From Viridibacillus soli (GTDB lineage: Bacteria > Bacillota > Bacilli > Bacillales_A > Planococcaceae), in contig NZ_JAEOAH010000006.1 in the NCBI RefSeq assembly GCF_016612995.1, positions 177,740 through 241,739 of the forward strand: a DNA stretch of 64,000 nucleotides, read 5' to 3'. The notes under the pieces were generated by a model. It was not told the DNA's origin. It made no database searches and worked only from the letters and a program-made list of their open reading frames with translations. Below, piece after piece: positions 9,467 through 18,034 of the stretch. Every line of letters begins with the position of its first letter. The stretch's first letter is position 1. Position numbers and translations under genes: made by a program.

Positions 9467-9619
9467 TTAATCTTCAAAGATTTTCTTAAACCATCCATAG
9501 CCTTTTAACATATGGCGATTAATTTTCTTACGATTTAATTTAGAGTTGGAAAATAAATTAACAATGCCCTCCAAAATACTTAGACATACCTCTACTATAA
9601 CCTCAAACAATTCTTGCAT
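9467..9619 (-). CDS. Small uncharacterised protein, 50 residues
   Basis: The ORF begins MQELFEVIVEVCLSILEGIV and continues with a basic half rich in lysine and arginine (SKLNRKKINRHMLKGYG). The N-terminal half is an amphipathic or membrane-active helix. It starts 19 bp downstream of the DUF2785 gene on the same strand, with GAAAGGG seven bases before the ATG, so it is probably the second gene of that operon. I do not recognise the family. A hydrophobic-then-basic layout is common in small membrane-associated peptides, which is only suggestive. Confidence 0.5.
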   Translation of the reverse strand: MQELFEVIVEVCLSILEGIVNLFSNSKLNRKKINRHMLKGYGWFKKIFED

Positions 9620-9638
9620 AGCTGAAACCCTTTCTTAC

Positions 9639-10478
9639 TTAGCCTAATTTAAAATGTTTGGCGACTTGCATATACACAACACCTTCTAATTTGGGCATAC
9701 TCTTTTTAATTTTCAGCGCAAAATATAATGTTTTCATAAAATGTAATGTACACGTTCTTGCTTTAAAATACGATGGATCATACCCTCTACTATTCAAATA
9801 ATGATCTAACTTATCGAAAACTTGCTCTACCCATTCAATGAGTACATCGTCTGAAACACCTTTTTTCATCATTGCTTCAATCACTTCGATTAAACGTTCT
9901 TCCTCATCATCTACATAAACAACATCTTTCCACAAGCAAGCTTTAATTGCTTGTAGTATTGGTGGTGCCATACGCAGCTCAAAAGCTGGATGACGAACTG
10001 TCGCTGCGGCTAAATCTGCACCATGTGCAACACTATGTGCCCATCCCTTACCGTCTACAAAACCCCGAACATCGCGTTCTTTTTGTAAAAATTGATCACT
10101 TCTCTCCAAATATGTAACCAACATCTTTTCTGGCAAGAACCTCAATTCTGCATCCACTGTTAAAATACCTGTTAATAAAAGCGCTGAAAAAGAACGCGTA
10201 AATACCGTATCAGTCTGTTCATCACCAGTATGGAAAAATAAATACTTCTCTGTCACAGTCTCTTCAAATAATAACTGCATTTGCTCAAGGGATAATAACT
10301 GATCGCCAATCATCTCCATAAATGTCCGATAAATCAACTGGTCACGTAGCTCCGCATCTACAGAGCCAATTTCCTGTAACATGTTCGAAACTAGTTGGTC
10401 TCCCTTCTCAGCTATCAAAGTTTTACGTTCTAAAGTAGACATCGAAGTCCAATCTATTAAAATCTGTTTTAAATCCAT
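9639..10478 (-). CDS. DUF2785-family protein
   Basis: The protein of 279 residues contains GWAHSVAHGADLAAATVRHP, the hallmark segment of DUF2785, within an all-helical fold. Members have no assigned reaction. The start is taken at the second ATG of the ORF: GGAGG lies 6 nt before it, whereas the upstream ATG overlaps the ribosome site itself. A 50-codon ORF follows after 19 bp and may be co-expressed. The family call is firm; the function is unknown. Confidence 0.8.
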   Translation of the reverse strand: MDLKQILIDWTSMSTLERKTLIAEKGDQLVSNMLQEIGSVDAELRDQLIYRTFMEMIGDQLLSLEQMQLLFEETVTEKYLFFHTGDEQTDTVFTRSFSALLLTGILTVDAELRFLPEKMLVTYLERSDQFLQKERDVRGFVDGKGWAHSVAHGADLAAATVRHPAFELRMAPPILQAIKACLWKDVVYVDDEEERLIEVIEAMMKKGVSDDVLIEWVEQVFDKLDHYLNSRGYDPSYFKARTCTLHFMKTLYFALKIKKSMPKLEGVVYMQVAKHFKLG

Positions 10479-10634
10479 AAAATCCTCCATTAATTACCTT
10501 CATTTGTCACTGTGTCAATTATGCCATGAACAACCAAATTGCTGTATCAGAACATACAAAACGAAAACCACCTATATTTTAAAGGACGATAGATGGCTTA
10601 TAATTCACTATTTTATTTGTATGATGGTTCTTTA

Positions 10635-11471
10635 CTATTCGTTTAACCATTCTTCAACCATTTGTTTAAAATCATCTCTTCCCCATGCAATAACCGCTTC
10701 TATTTCACCTAGTGAATCAACCTGCTTTTGAAAAAAATCAGCTCCTAAAAAATATGCTAGGCGTGTATGTTTAAATCTTTCCCCACCATTAATAGAAAAC
10801 CACTCGAAAAACAATTCATTTATGTTTAATTGTTGATAATCTTCACGAAATGCATCTTTAATCTCTTCATAATTTTCCTCGGCAAATAATAGCCACTCTG
10901 CCTCTTCATCGTAAGAAAAATACTGATGTGGAAGTAGATTCGGCGCAGCTTGTCGAGACAAATAAGTAGCCGCACCCTCTTGATTTAACCATGTGAGAGG
11001 ACTATTCCAATCTACTTTTGTCCAATCTATTTTCTTCTTGTCTGAAATAATATGATGTGTGGCATGACCAAACTCGTGTGCCACTATATATTCCAAATGA
11101 TTCATTTCTGGCGACAGTTTTTCTAACGCAAAGCTAATATTAGGAATGATTTCTCTATATGTATACGCATTAGAACCATAGCCACCAATCAATAAATCCA
11201 CTTCTATCGGAAAATCCACATCATATCTTTCTTTATAGCTTAATTCTACTCTCTCAATAATTGAAACTATATTACTCCTGACTAGTCTAATATTATCGAA
11301 ATCATGTTCATATTTACTAATCGATTGAGAATGACGCTCCTCTGTATCCTTACAGTGATACATAAAATACTCTTGAAATATCTCAGGATACTTGTCATAG
11401 TAACTTCTTAAAAAGCTAATCGTTGGCTTATAATTTTTTTAAAAGTAGTTAGTCGTATCGAATATTCTCAT
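10635..11471 (-). pseudogene. Zinc metalloprotease-like gene interrupted by an early in-frame stop
   Basis: The product has a gluzincin-type zinc site, HEFGHATHH with a downstream glutamate in EGAATYLSRQAAP, as in DUF2268-like peptidases. The natural start appears to be ATG at 11469-11471, which has GAGGGAG upstream and begins MRIFDTTNYF. Codon 11 is TAA (11439-11441), after which the same frame continues without a break through SFLRSYYDKYPEIFQEYF into the protein. One nonsense change in a T/A-rich run explains this. Reinitiation at the ATG at 11363 would still make a 242-residue protein with the catalytic site intact, so partial function is possible. Confidence 0.7.
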
Positions 11472-11526
11472 TTACTAATCTCCCTCACTTAATGAATATT
11501 GACTATGATCCAAAAACTCTTAGAAA

Positions 11527-12090
11527 TTAAGATTGTTTTAATAAGACTTGTTCTATCCCCATTAGCTCTTTACCACTAAATGACATCTTATAAATATCTG
11601 GCATTTGAAGTTTTCGCCAAAACTCAAAGCCATATTCTGCATTAAAATAATTCATGATGAGCACCATAATATTCCCATGTGTACCAATCACGATATTGCG
11701 ATCTTCATATGTTTGTAAAATGGACATAAAACCTTTTATTCCTCTTGCTTGAGCATTGAGATTCGATTCTCCACCGTCAAATGCAAAATCAGGTTCTTGC
11801 CAAACCTTAGTGATTGCTGCATTAAAATCTTTTACTTTGCCTTGTGCCAATGTACGTTCTTGAAAGGCCTTATTTAGTTTAATTTCGGTTTGATAATATT
11901 TTGCTAAGGGCTCAATTGTTTGAATTGCTCTTCTATATGGACTAGAAATAAAATCATCAATCTTTTCACTTTTAAGTGTAGTCAAAATACTCTCAGCGTC
12001 TCGCAGCCCTTTTTCAGATAATGGCCGAGTTAATTCGTCTGGTGTATAAACGGAATGCGCGTGCCTGACAAGATAAACATTTGTTGTCAT
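11527..12090 (-). CDS. Histidine phosphatase-family protein
   Basis: The 187-residue protein starts MTTNVYLVRHAHSVYT, where RHAHS is the phosphohistidine motif of the phosphoglycerate-mutase/histidine phosphatase superfamily. ISSPYRRAIQTIEPL supplies the conserved arginine, and IGTHGNIMVLI holds the second catalytic histidine. It is cytosolic and short, similar to small broad-range phosphatases. AGGGAGATG precedes the ATG. It appears to be its own transcription unit. The substrate is unknown. Confidence 0.87.
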   Translation of the reverse strand: MTTNVYLVRHAHSVYTPDELTRPLSEKGLRDAESILTTLKSEKIDDFISSPYRRAIQTIEPLAKYYQTEIKLNKAFQERTLAQGKVKDFNAAITKVWQEPDFAFDGGESNLNAQARGIKGFMSILQTYEDRNIVIGTHGNIMVLIMNYFNAEYGFEFWRKLQMPDIYKMSFSGKELMGIEQVLLKQS

Positions 12091-12131
12091 TTCAGCATCT
12101 CCCTAAACTATTTTTTCATTGTTTGGTGTTA

Positions 12132-12551
12132 TCAGAAGAACTCAATATGTTGTTTATCCTGCATATAATAATCCATTCTTTCTTCTAGTGTACCTGTATG
12201 AAATTCAAACTTATGTCCATCTAAATCTGTAAAATAAATAGATTTCTTATCTCGCTGATCTCTTGGACGACCTGGTAGTATATTTACATTCAAATCTCTA
12301 AGTTTTTCATACATGGTATCAAAATCCGATTCCTTTATTGTAAAAGCTATATGTGTATAGGACTGGTGTATTTCATTACGCGGAATATCCTCTTCAGCAT
12401 TTAATGCTAGCCATATTCCACATACATCAAAATAAGCTGTTGTACGGCCCTTTACTAGTAGCTTTGCATCAAATACATTTTGATAGAATTCAATGGACTT
12501 ATCTAAATCTGAAACGGAAAATAAGAAATGGTTTAAACCTTGTATATTCAA
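12132..12551 (-). CDS. fosB: FosB metallothiol transferase (fosfomycin resistance)
   Basis: The 139-residue VOC-fold protein matches FosB along its full length: SVSDLDKSIEFYQNVF, IPRNEIHQSYTHIAF, SIYFTDLDGHKFEFHTGTL. Expected metal ligands are His8, His67 and Glu116. FosB adds a thiol, bacillithiol in Bacillota, to the epoxide of fosfomycin and so inactivates it in the cytosol. The start is TTG, six bases after AAAGGGCGG. It sits 34 bp after a TmrB-like gene on the same strand, so the two may be co-transcribed. Chromosomal fosB is common in Bacillales, so no recent transfer needs to be assumed. Confidence 0.9.
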   Translation of the reverse strand: MNIQGLNHFLFSVSDLDKSIEFYQNVFDAKLLVKGRTTAYFDVCGIWLALNAEEDIPRNEIHQSYTHIAFTIKESDFDTMYEKLRDLNVNILPGRPRDQRDKKSIYFTDLDGHKFEFHTGTLEERMDYYMQDKQHIEFF

Positions 12552-12585
12552 GAAATCCGCCCTTTACTATACATATAAATAGACA

Positions 12586-13110
12586 CTATTTTATCTTTTC
12601 AACAATTTCTTCAGTGATTTCAGTTAAGTTTTTGTCCTCAGTATTAATATAATATGAGAAATCATTGTTTTCGTATGCAGCCAAACATTGATCCGTCTGC
12701 TGAAAACACCAATTACCTTCAACTTCTCCGCGTTCTACTAATCGTTTATGAATTGTATCTTTTGATGCTGTTAAACAGAAATGATAAACTTCCTTGTCTA
12801 TTTTATTTAACCCTTCTGTAATTTCTCTGAAGTATTCAAAATTCCTAATAGTCATTGGAACAATCAATGTCTTTCCGTATTGTTCTTTAAAACATCGTGC
12901 TGTTTCTACAAATAATTTTCTCCATAAGATAAAATCTTGAAAATCTCCACTAGGTGCTTCTAATTCTTTGATAGCATTCGGCAAAATATTTCTGAGCATA
13001 AATCCTACTTCTTCTGGGTCAAAAACAATGCTATTCTCTAAATTTTTATGCAATCGTTCAGAAACGCTCGTTTTCCCAACACCAAAGGCACCATTAATTA
13101 AAATAATCAT
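12586..13110 (-). CDS. TmrB-like P-loop ATPase
   Basis: The 174-residue protein has a Walker A loop near the N-terminus (INGAFGVGKTS), then FDPEEVGFMLR and LIVPMTIRNFEYFREI. These match the order and wording of B. subtilis TmrB, the tunicamycin-resistance protein (197 residues there). It is shorter at the C-terminus, so it may lack the amphipathic tail that attaches TmrB to the membrane. It could protect against a nucleoside antibiotic or act as a small-molecule kinase; many TmrB-like proteins are uncharacterised. It lies directly upstream of fosB. Confidence 0.72.
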   Translation of the reverse strand: MIILINGAFGVGKTSVSERLHKNLENSIVFDPEEVGFMLRNILPNAIKELEAPSGDFQDFILWRKLFVETARCFKEQYGKTLIVPMTIRNFEYFREITEGLNKIDKEVYHFCLTASKDTIHKRLVERGEVEGNWCFQQTDQCLAAYENNDFSYYINTEDKNLTEITEEIVEKIK

Positions 13111-13142
13111 AGATTCTCCTTCGTCTAAAATGATTCATCGAC

Positions 13143-13186
13143 ATAAATAAAATCCTGCATAGTCTATACAGGATTTTATTTATCAA
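13143..13186. terminator. Intrinsic terminator
   Basis: AAATAAAATCCTG and CAGGATTTTATTTA form a long stem downstream of kimA and upstream of the TmrB-like gene, with A/T-rich flanks. On the minus strand it ends the kimA message. Confidence 0.8.
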
Positions 13187-13262
13187 ACTTTACTTCAAAA
13201 TTGCTTACATAAAAAAATACTCTCTCAATATATATTCAGTATTTTTTGTAAATATCCTCCTT

Positions 13263-15089
13263 TTATTTTTGTAAATGATATGGGACCGTAATGAGCACTA
13301 CATCTCTTCGATGCAGTAAAGATGTGCGAATCATTAAACTTGATTGGTTGTGAAGTATATTTTGCCAACCTTTCTTCGGCAAAAATTGTGGAATGATCAC
13401 CGAAACTTGATAATTGGCTTTACTCGCTTTACGTTCAACTTTATCAATAAACTTCGTCAGTGGTTGAACAATACTACGATAAGGAGAATACAGTGTCACG
13501 AGTTTCACATCAGGCTGCCACTTCTTCCACTGCTCCTCAAATTTGGCTATATCTTCTCTTTCAAATGCAATATAAACCGCAATAATCTGGTCTGCTGACA
13601 GTGATTTAGCATAGTTTAATGAATTCCTTACAACCTTCGTAATGCCAGCCACAGGGACTATAATGACATTTCCCTCAATCTGTATAATTTTCTCATCTGC
13701 TATTAATTTTAGCTGTGGTCCAACCGAATCATAATGCTTTTTAATACGATGGAACGAGTAAATAATAATCGGTAAAAAAACAAATACTGGCCATACTTCA
13801 TTCAATTTGGTCACAAAAAACACTATCGTTACAGTAAATGAAATCATCGCACCAACCGAATTTATCATTAACTTTGGCACCCATCCCTGAGGTTTTTCCT
13901 TCACCCATTTCACGATCATACCCGTTTGAGACAATGTAAAGGGAATAAACACCCCAACAGCATATAGCGGAATTAAATTCTCAGTTGTCCCGTGAAAAAC
14001 GATAATTAAAAGAATTGCTGCCAAACCAAGTAGAATAATCCCATTGGAGTACCCTAAACGATCCCCCCTTAATTGAAACATTCTAGGAATAAATTTATCT
14101 TTTGAAAGATTCACAGCAAGTAATGGAAACGCCGAATAACCTGTATTTGCAGCCAGCACTAATATTAAAGCTGTTGTCCCTTGTATGAAGTAATACATCA
14201 AATTGCGACCAAAACTCTCCTCTGCAATTTGAGAAACGACCGTTGCTGTTGCACTCGGTACAATGCCGTAATAATAAGCTAAAAAGACAATACCTGAGAA
14301 TAAAATTGCTAATAAGCCACCCATCGCCATTAACGTTTTCGCAGCATTTACAGGTGCTGGTTCTTTAAAATTTGGAATGGCATTGGAAATCGCTTCTACA
14401 CCAGTTAAAGCCGAACTCCCTGATGCAAAAGCTTTTAATAATATAAATAAACTAAGCCCTGCAACTGGCGTGCCAATCGATGTATGCAAGCTTGGCGAAA
14501 CATTACCTGTCACAATATTAAATATCCCTACACCAATTAAAATAAATAACGCTAACACAAACAAATACACAGGATACGCTAAAACAGAAGCTGATTCTGT
14601 CACACCTCTTAAATTCAAAATCGTCAATAAGATAACAAATACAATTGCAATCTCAACATTATAACCATGTAAACTTGGCATCGCAGACGTAATGGCATCC
14701 GTACCCGCAGATACACTAACAGCCACCGTTAAAATATAATCGACCAATAAAGAACCACCAGCAACAAGCCCTGGATTGACCCCAAGATTTTCTCGTGAAA
14801 CGACATAAGCGCCTCCACCATGAGGATATGCATAAATAATTTGACGGTAAGACAATATAAGTGCTGTTAAAAGAATAATGACACCTACAGCAATCGGAAT
14901 CGAATACCATAGTGCAGCTGCTCCTACTGTCACTAAAACAATTAAAATTTGCTCAGGTCCATATGCCACAGATGATAAAGCATCCGAGGAAAGAATCGCT
15001 AACGCTTTCTTTTTATTTAATCGTTGCTCTCCTAATTCAGTCGATTTTAAAGGTCTACCAATTAACAATCTTTTCAATGAAGATTTCAT
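13263..15089 (-). CDS. kimA: KimA potassium importer (APC superfamily)
   Basis: The protein is 608 residues, close to the 607 of B. subtilis KimA (YdaO). It follows that sequence closely throughout: IGRPLKSTELGEQRL, LSSDALSSVAYGPEQIL and AYPHGGGAYVVSRENLG. About 12 membrane helices fill residues 30-450, followed by a cytoplasmic C-terminal domain of about 150 residues with EGNVIIVPVAGITKVV. KimA imports K+ with protons and is inhibited by c-di-AMP. The start is the ATG after GGGTGAG rather than the GTG three codons earlier. A c-di-AMP riboswitch and terminator lie directly upstream, so control operates at both RNA and protein level. Confidence 0.95.
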   Translation of the reverse strand: MKSSLKRLLIGRPLKSTELGEQRLNKKKALAILSSDALSSVAYGPEQILIVLVTVGAAALWYSIPIAVGVIILLTALILSYRQIIYAYPHGGGAYVVSRENLGVNPGLVAGGSLLVDYILTVAVSVSAGTDAITSAMPSLHGYNVEIAIVFVILLTILNLRGVTESASVLAYPVYLFVLALFILIGVGIFNIVTGNVSPSLHTSIGTPVAGLSLFILLKAFASGSSALTGVEAISNAIPNFKEPAPVNAAKTLMAMGGLLAILFSGIVFLAYYYGIVPSATATVVSQIAEESFGRNLMYYFIQGTTALILVLAANTGYSAFPLLAVNLSKDKFIPRMFQLRGDRLGYSNGIILLGLAAILLIIVFHGTTENLIPLYAVGVFIPFTLSQTGMIVKWVKEKPQGWVPKLMINSVGAMISFTVTIVFFVTKLNEVWPVFVFLPIIIYSFHRIKKHYDSVGPQLKLIADEKIIQIEGNVIIVPVAGITKVVRNSLNYAKSLSADQIIAVYIAFEREDIAKFEEQWKKWQPDVKLVTLYSPYRSIVQPLTKFIDKVERKASKANYQVSVIIPQFLPKKGWQNILHNQSSLMIRTSLLHRRDVVLITVPYHLQK

Positions 15090-15130
15090 ATATCTCACCC
15101 GTCCTAGAGGATTTTTATCTTTTAGAGAAT

Positions 15131-15170
15131 AAAAAAAGTCTACAGGTCATCAACAAATAGACCTGTAGAC
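15131..15170 (-). terminator. Riboswitch expression-platform terminator
   Basis: On the minus strand GTCTACAGGTC pairs with GACCTGTAGAC and is followed by seven T residues, between the c-di-AMP aptamer and kimA. Ligand binding is expected to favour this hairpin and stop transcription. Confidence 0.9.
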
Positions 15171-15204
15171 ATTAGAATTTCTGTCTAACAAGCTCCACTT
15201 TCCT

Positions 15205-15340
15205 TCTCATATAACGCTTACGAGGTTAGCTGTCGGATTCGGGCCTTGAGTAGCCCTTCCTTCTTAAAAAGATTCACCCCTAGGATTACAATGCAATCCT
15301 CAAAATGGTTCCCCCGTGTATTTCACTTCAGCGATTTAGA
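15205..15340 (-). promoter_or_regulatory. c-di-AMP riboswitch (ydaO-yuaA class)
   Basis: Read on the minus strand, the leader contains the conserved blocks of the ydaO class in order: CGCTGAA, ACGGGGGAACC, TAGGGGTGAATC, AGGGCTACTC, then CCGAATCCGACAGCTAACCT and CGTAAGCGT. A variable stem (GGATTGCATTGTAATCC) sits where the class tolerates insertions. The aptamer binds two c-di-AMP molecules. High c-di-AMP, which signals ample potassium, should switch kimA off through the terminator that follows. Confidence 0.95.
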
Positions 15341-15564
15341 AATTTGAAACTGATGTAATATTACTCTCAAGTTTTGGAAAAGTAAATAAAAATATTTTTG
15401 AGTCGAAAAGGCCCACTTTCTTGATGAAAGATGGCCTACTTTAAATTATTCAAGTATGGATTTTAGATGATTAGACGTATTAAATAAAGGATTGATTTTT
15501 CCCGAAAAACAGAGTATTATAATGTAATTTATGGAAAAGAAGAAAAAAGGAGGTATTATATATT
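15341..15564. other. Intergenic region with imperfect hairpin
   Basis: This is the divergent gap between the kimA leader and the next gene. A hairpin at about 15409-15437 (AGGCC and CTTTC arms paired with GAAAG and GGCCT) is followed by four T residues when read on the minus strand. No minus-strand transcript obviously needs it, so its role is unclear. The plus-strand ribosome site AAAAGGAGG lies at the right end. Confidence 0.3.
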
Positions 15565-16158
15565 ATGGATATATTAGAACGTGCTACCAAAAGAAAACAA
15601 ATAGCTGTAGAAATATTGACTGAGCTAAACTTAATGGACAGTTGGCGTGAAATCGGTGACCCTTATATAGTGGGTGCCACCGCATATAATTTAATTGTCG
15701 AACCTGATATTGATATAGAAACATTTAGTGCTAATCCTCGACCAAATCAGGCTCTAAAATTCTTAAGTTCTTTATCTAACAACCCTAAAGTAATTGAAAT
15801 CAAGTATCATAATTATTTGGATTCACAGTACAATGGATTTTATTTCAAACTACTCTATAGACATGAATCTGCAGAAATATGGAATATAGATATGTGGCTG
15901 TTTCCGCTTGAAAGGCAAGGAGCATTGTCCAGAGATTTAGTTCAAGAAATGGCAAACACTTTAACCGAAGAACAAAGAATAGCTATATTAAGTATTAAGG
16001 AAGACTTGTTAAAACAAGATCACGAATACCCATCTATATACATCTATCAGTCCGTGTTAGAATACAACATAAAAAATATAAAAAGTTTTCTTAATTGGAT
16101 GGAGAAACAAGAAGTTGATAAACAACTCGATTGGAAACCACATTTTAATAAGGCGTAA
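15565..16158 (+). CDS. Uncharacterised protein, possibly nucleotidyltransferase-like
   Basis: The 197-residue soluble protein has AAAAGGAGG at a good distance before its ATG. The segment IVGATAYNLIVEPDIDIETF resembles the first strand, turn and acidic pair of nucleotidyltransferase-fold proteins (a G-A/S-x-A pattern then DxD), and IWNIDMWLFPLERQGALS is a conserved-looking strand and loop. I cannot place it in a named family. It is monocistronic with no membrane segment. Confidence 0.55.
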   Translation: MDILERATKRKQIAVEILTELNLMDSWREIGDPYIVGATAYNLIVEPDIDIETFSANPRPNQALKFLSSLSNNPKVIEIKYHNYLDSQYNGFYFKLLYRHESAEIWNIDMWLFPLERQGALSRDLVQEMANTLTEEQRIAILSIKEDLLKQDHEYPSIYIYQSVLEYNIKNIKSFLNWMEKQEVDKQLDWKPHFNKA

Positions 16159-16296
16159 TAAATTTTAAGGTGTTATATTTTACATCACTCTATAACTTGG
16201 CCATACTCGTTCATCGCCGGCCTATATGTATGGATGTCAAAATACCCTGTAATAGGTATTATTAAATTGAAAAAGTACAGCGATTTTTCTTAAAAT

Positions 16297-16326
16297 AAAA
16301 AACTGGCCTATTTTGGCCAGTTTACT
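16297..16326. terminator. Intrinsic terminator
   Basis: AAACTGGCC and GGCCAGTTT pair around a T-rich loop with an A run upstream. It ends the MmcQ/YjbR gene on the minus strand and can also serve the gene to its left. Confidence 0.8.
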
Positions 16327-16386
16327 CAAAGAACTATTTTCTTTATCTATCACTACTCCATGTCCTTAGGAGATTTATTTTAAAAA

Positions 16387-16746
16387 TTATTCTACTACAA
16401 TTTCTTTTTGAGCCTTCTTAGTTAATTTTTCAAAAACTAAATTATATGAATGTAAAATTAGATTCTCAAATAAATCAGTAGGTAAATCTGATTCCAGATA
16501 TAATGAATTCCAATGTGTTTTATTCATATAATACCCTGGGATAATGCTCTCATAAGTCTCACGTAACTCTACAGCACGATTAGGTTCACATTTTAAAGTT
16601 ATAATAGGCTTTCTTTCAGAATCTCCTCCTAACATCGCAAACGTCTTCCCACCTACATGATAACGATCTGCTTGCCAATCTACTTGGTAATCATGAGTTA
16701 TACCCGGTAAACCCTCACAAAACGATTGTAATTTTTTTTCATCCAT
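16387..16746 (-). CDS. MmcQ/YjbR-family protein
   Basis: The 119-residue protein has the CyaY-like MmcQ/YjbR fold: FCEGLPGITHDYQVDWQADR, MLGGDSERKPIITLKC and PGYYMNKTHWNSLYLES. The last block is the family's signature. It is often annotated as DNA-binding, but no reaction is established. The start is taken at ATG 16744-16746 because GGGAG lies eight bases upstream; an ATG 20 codons earlier has no ribosome site. Confidence 0.85.
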   Translation of the reverse strand: MDEKKLQSFCEGLPGITHDYQVDWQADRYHVGGKTFAMLGGDSERKPIITLKCEPNRAVELRETYESIIPGYYMNKTHWNSLYLESDLPTDLFENLILHSYNLVFEKLTKKAQKEIVVE

Positions 16747-16851
16747 TAAAAGTACTCCCTTCATGAAATAGTCATTCCTGTATAGAGCTGAGATAAAGTT
16801 GATCATTACTAATTTCTTTTTCGACCCTCACCACTATTAGTTGAAAAACCG

Positions 16852-17328
16852 TTATAGATCTTTCTTAATCATTACAATAAATTCAGTTGAATCGTTACGA
16901 AACTCCATAATCCTAACAAAACCAAATTTTTCATACAGATGAATAGCTCTCTGATTAAATTTAGCAACAGTTAGGCGGATAGGTATGCAATTTTCATCTT
17001 GAATATGATTAAGTACAAATGAAAAGAAGGTCGAACCATACCCTTTACCTGTTAATCCTGGTTTCATCCCTATACCAATATCAATCATTTCTTCTGAATA
17101 GGTACCAAACTTTGAACCACTTGGTACTTGTGCGGATTGTCCAATACAAAAAAAGCCTACCAATTCTCCACTATTATCTATTACCGAATAATATGGATTT
17201 TCAAGTAACTCACGTAATGTATCCGTATCTAAATCGTTGTTATAAAAGTCATAAGGAGCCTCATATCTCCAACTTAATATTTCTTTTGCAAGATCTATAC
17301 TCATATTTTCAACAAATAATTGCTGCAT
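16852..17328 (-). CDS. GNAT-family N-acetyltransferase
   Basis: The 158-residue protein shows the GNAT acetyl-CoA loop IGIGMKPGLTGKGYGSTFFS and the closing segment LTVAKFNQRAIHLYEKFGF. The N-terminal half (AKEILSWRYEAPYDFYNND) resembles YkwB/RimI-type enzymes that act on small molecules or protein N-termini. It stands alone, with GGGGCGA before the ATG. The substrate is unknown. Confidence 0.87.
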   Translation of the reverse strand: MQQLFVENMSIDLAKEILSWRYEAPYDFYNNDLDTDTLRELLENPYYSVIDNSGELVGFFCIGQSAQVPSGSKFGTYSEEMIDIGIGMKPGLTGKGYGSTFFSFVLNHIQDENCIPIRLTVAKFNQRAIHLYEKFGFVRIMEFRNDSTEFIVMIKKDL

Positions 17329-17450
17329 TGAATCGCCCCTTCCTTATGCTATTAAAGAATAATATTCACTAGCTATTTATAAATCTACTTTATAAATATG
17401 TAGGTGCATATAGTCCCTCCTATAAAGTAGATTCGAACTCCCCTAATACA

Positions 17451-17945
17451 TCAAAATAATTTATGCATATACAACTCATTCACAAATTCACCATCAATTA
17501 ATAGCGCTGCAACCTTTTCGCCTTCGAATTCAAATCCCATTTTCCGATATAGGCGGTAGGCCGATTCGTTATCTTTAATCACTGTTAACTCAATCCGCTT
17601 AAATGATTTTCCTTCCATCCATTTGAATATAGATTCAAATAGTTTTGTTCCAATACCTTGACCACGTGATTTTTCTGATACGCCCACCACAATCCGGCCG
17701 ATATGATTTCTCCGTTCAAGATCATCTGAAATTAAGCCTAAATAGCCAAGGAATTCGCCAGCTTTTTCAGCCACTAAAAAGACTGAACGCTCATCAATTG
17801 CAAATTGTTCTAATACTTTTTGTTGCTGTTCAACCGATGTTTGACGTTCTCCAGGATTAAATAGCATACGATTAGAATCATCAATCTCTTTTAGTAAAGT
17901 TAAAAATCTCTCTGCATCTGCAACCTGCACTTCACGAATGATCAA
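17451..17945 (-). CDS. GNAT-family N-acetyltransferase
   Basis: The 164-residue protein has the acetyl-CoA-binding loop IVVGVSEKSRGQGIGTKLFE and the end block LTVIKDNESAYRLYRKMGF. The start is a TTG at 17943-17945 with GAGGAGG seven bases upstream. The longer ORF begins 15 codons earlier with no ribosome site and would place GAGGAGG inside the coding sequence. Its nearest same-strand neighbour is a NUDIX gene upstream, with a gap of under 100 bp, so a shared transcript is possible. Substrate unknown. Confidence 0.86.
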   Translation of the reverse strand: MIIREVQVADAERFLTLLKEIDDSNRMLFNPGERQTSVEQQQKVLEQFAIDERSVFLVAEKAGEFLGYLGLISDDLERRNHIGRIVVGVSEKSRGQGIGTKLFESIFKWMEGKSFKRIELTVIKDNESAYRLYRKMGFEFEGEKVAALLIDGEFVNELYMHKLF

Positions 17946-18034
17946 ACTAAAGCCTCCTCTATAAAAAATATCCACAATTTTGAGTTGCAAAAAGGAAACG
18001 TTTCAAAGCTTTACGATAAAACGTAATACCTGCA

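Noticed and set aside
12132..13110. fosB and the TmrB-like gene as self-resistance for the synthase island
   Set aside because: They lie more than 30 kb from the cluster and chromosomal fosB is common in Bacillales; no link can be supported.
15406..15440. Hairpin upstream of the kimA leader as a second riboswitch or terminator
   Set aside because: The stem is interrupted, the T run has four bases, and no transcript in that direction needs ending.
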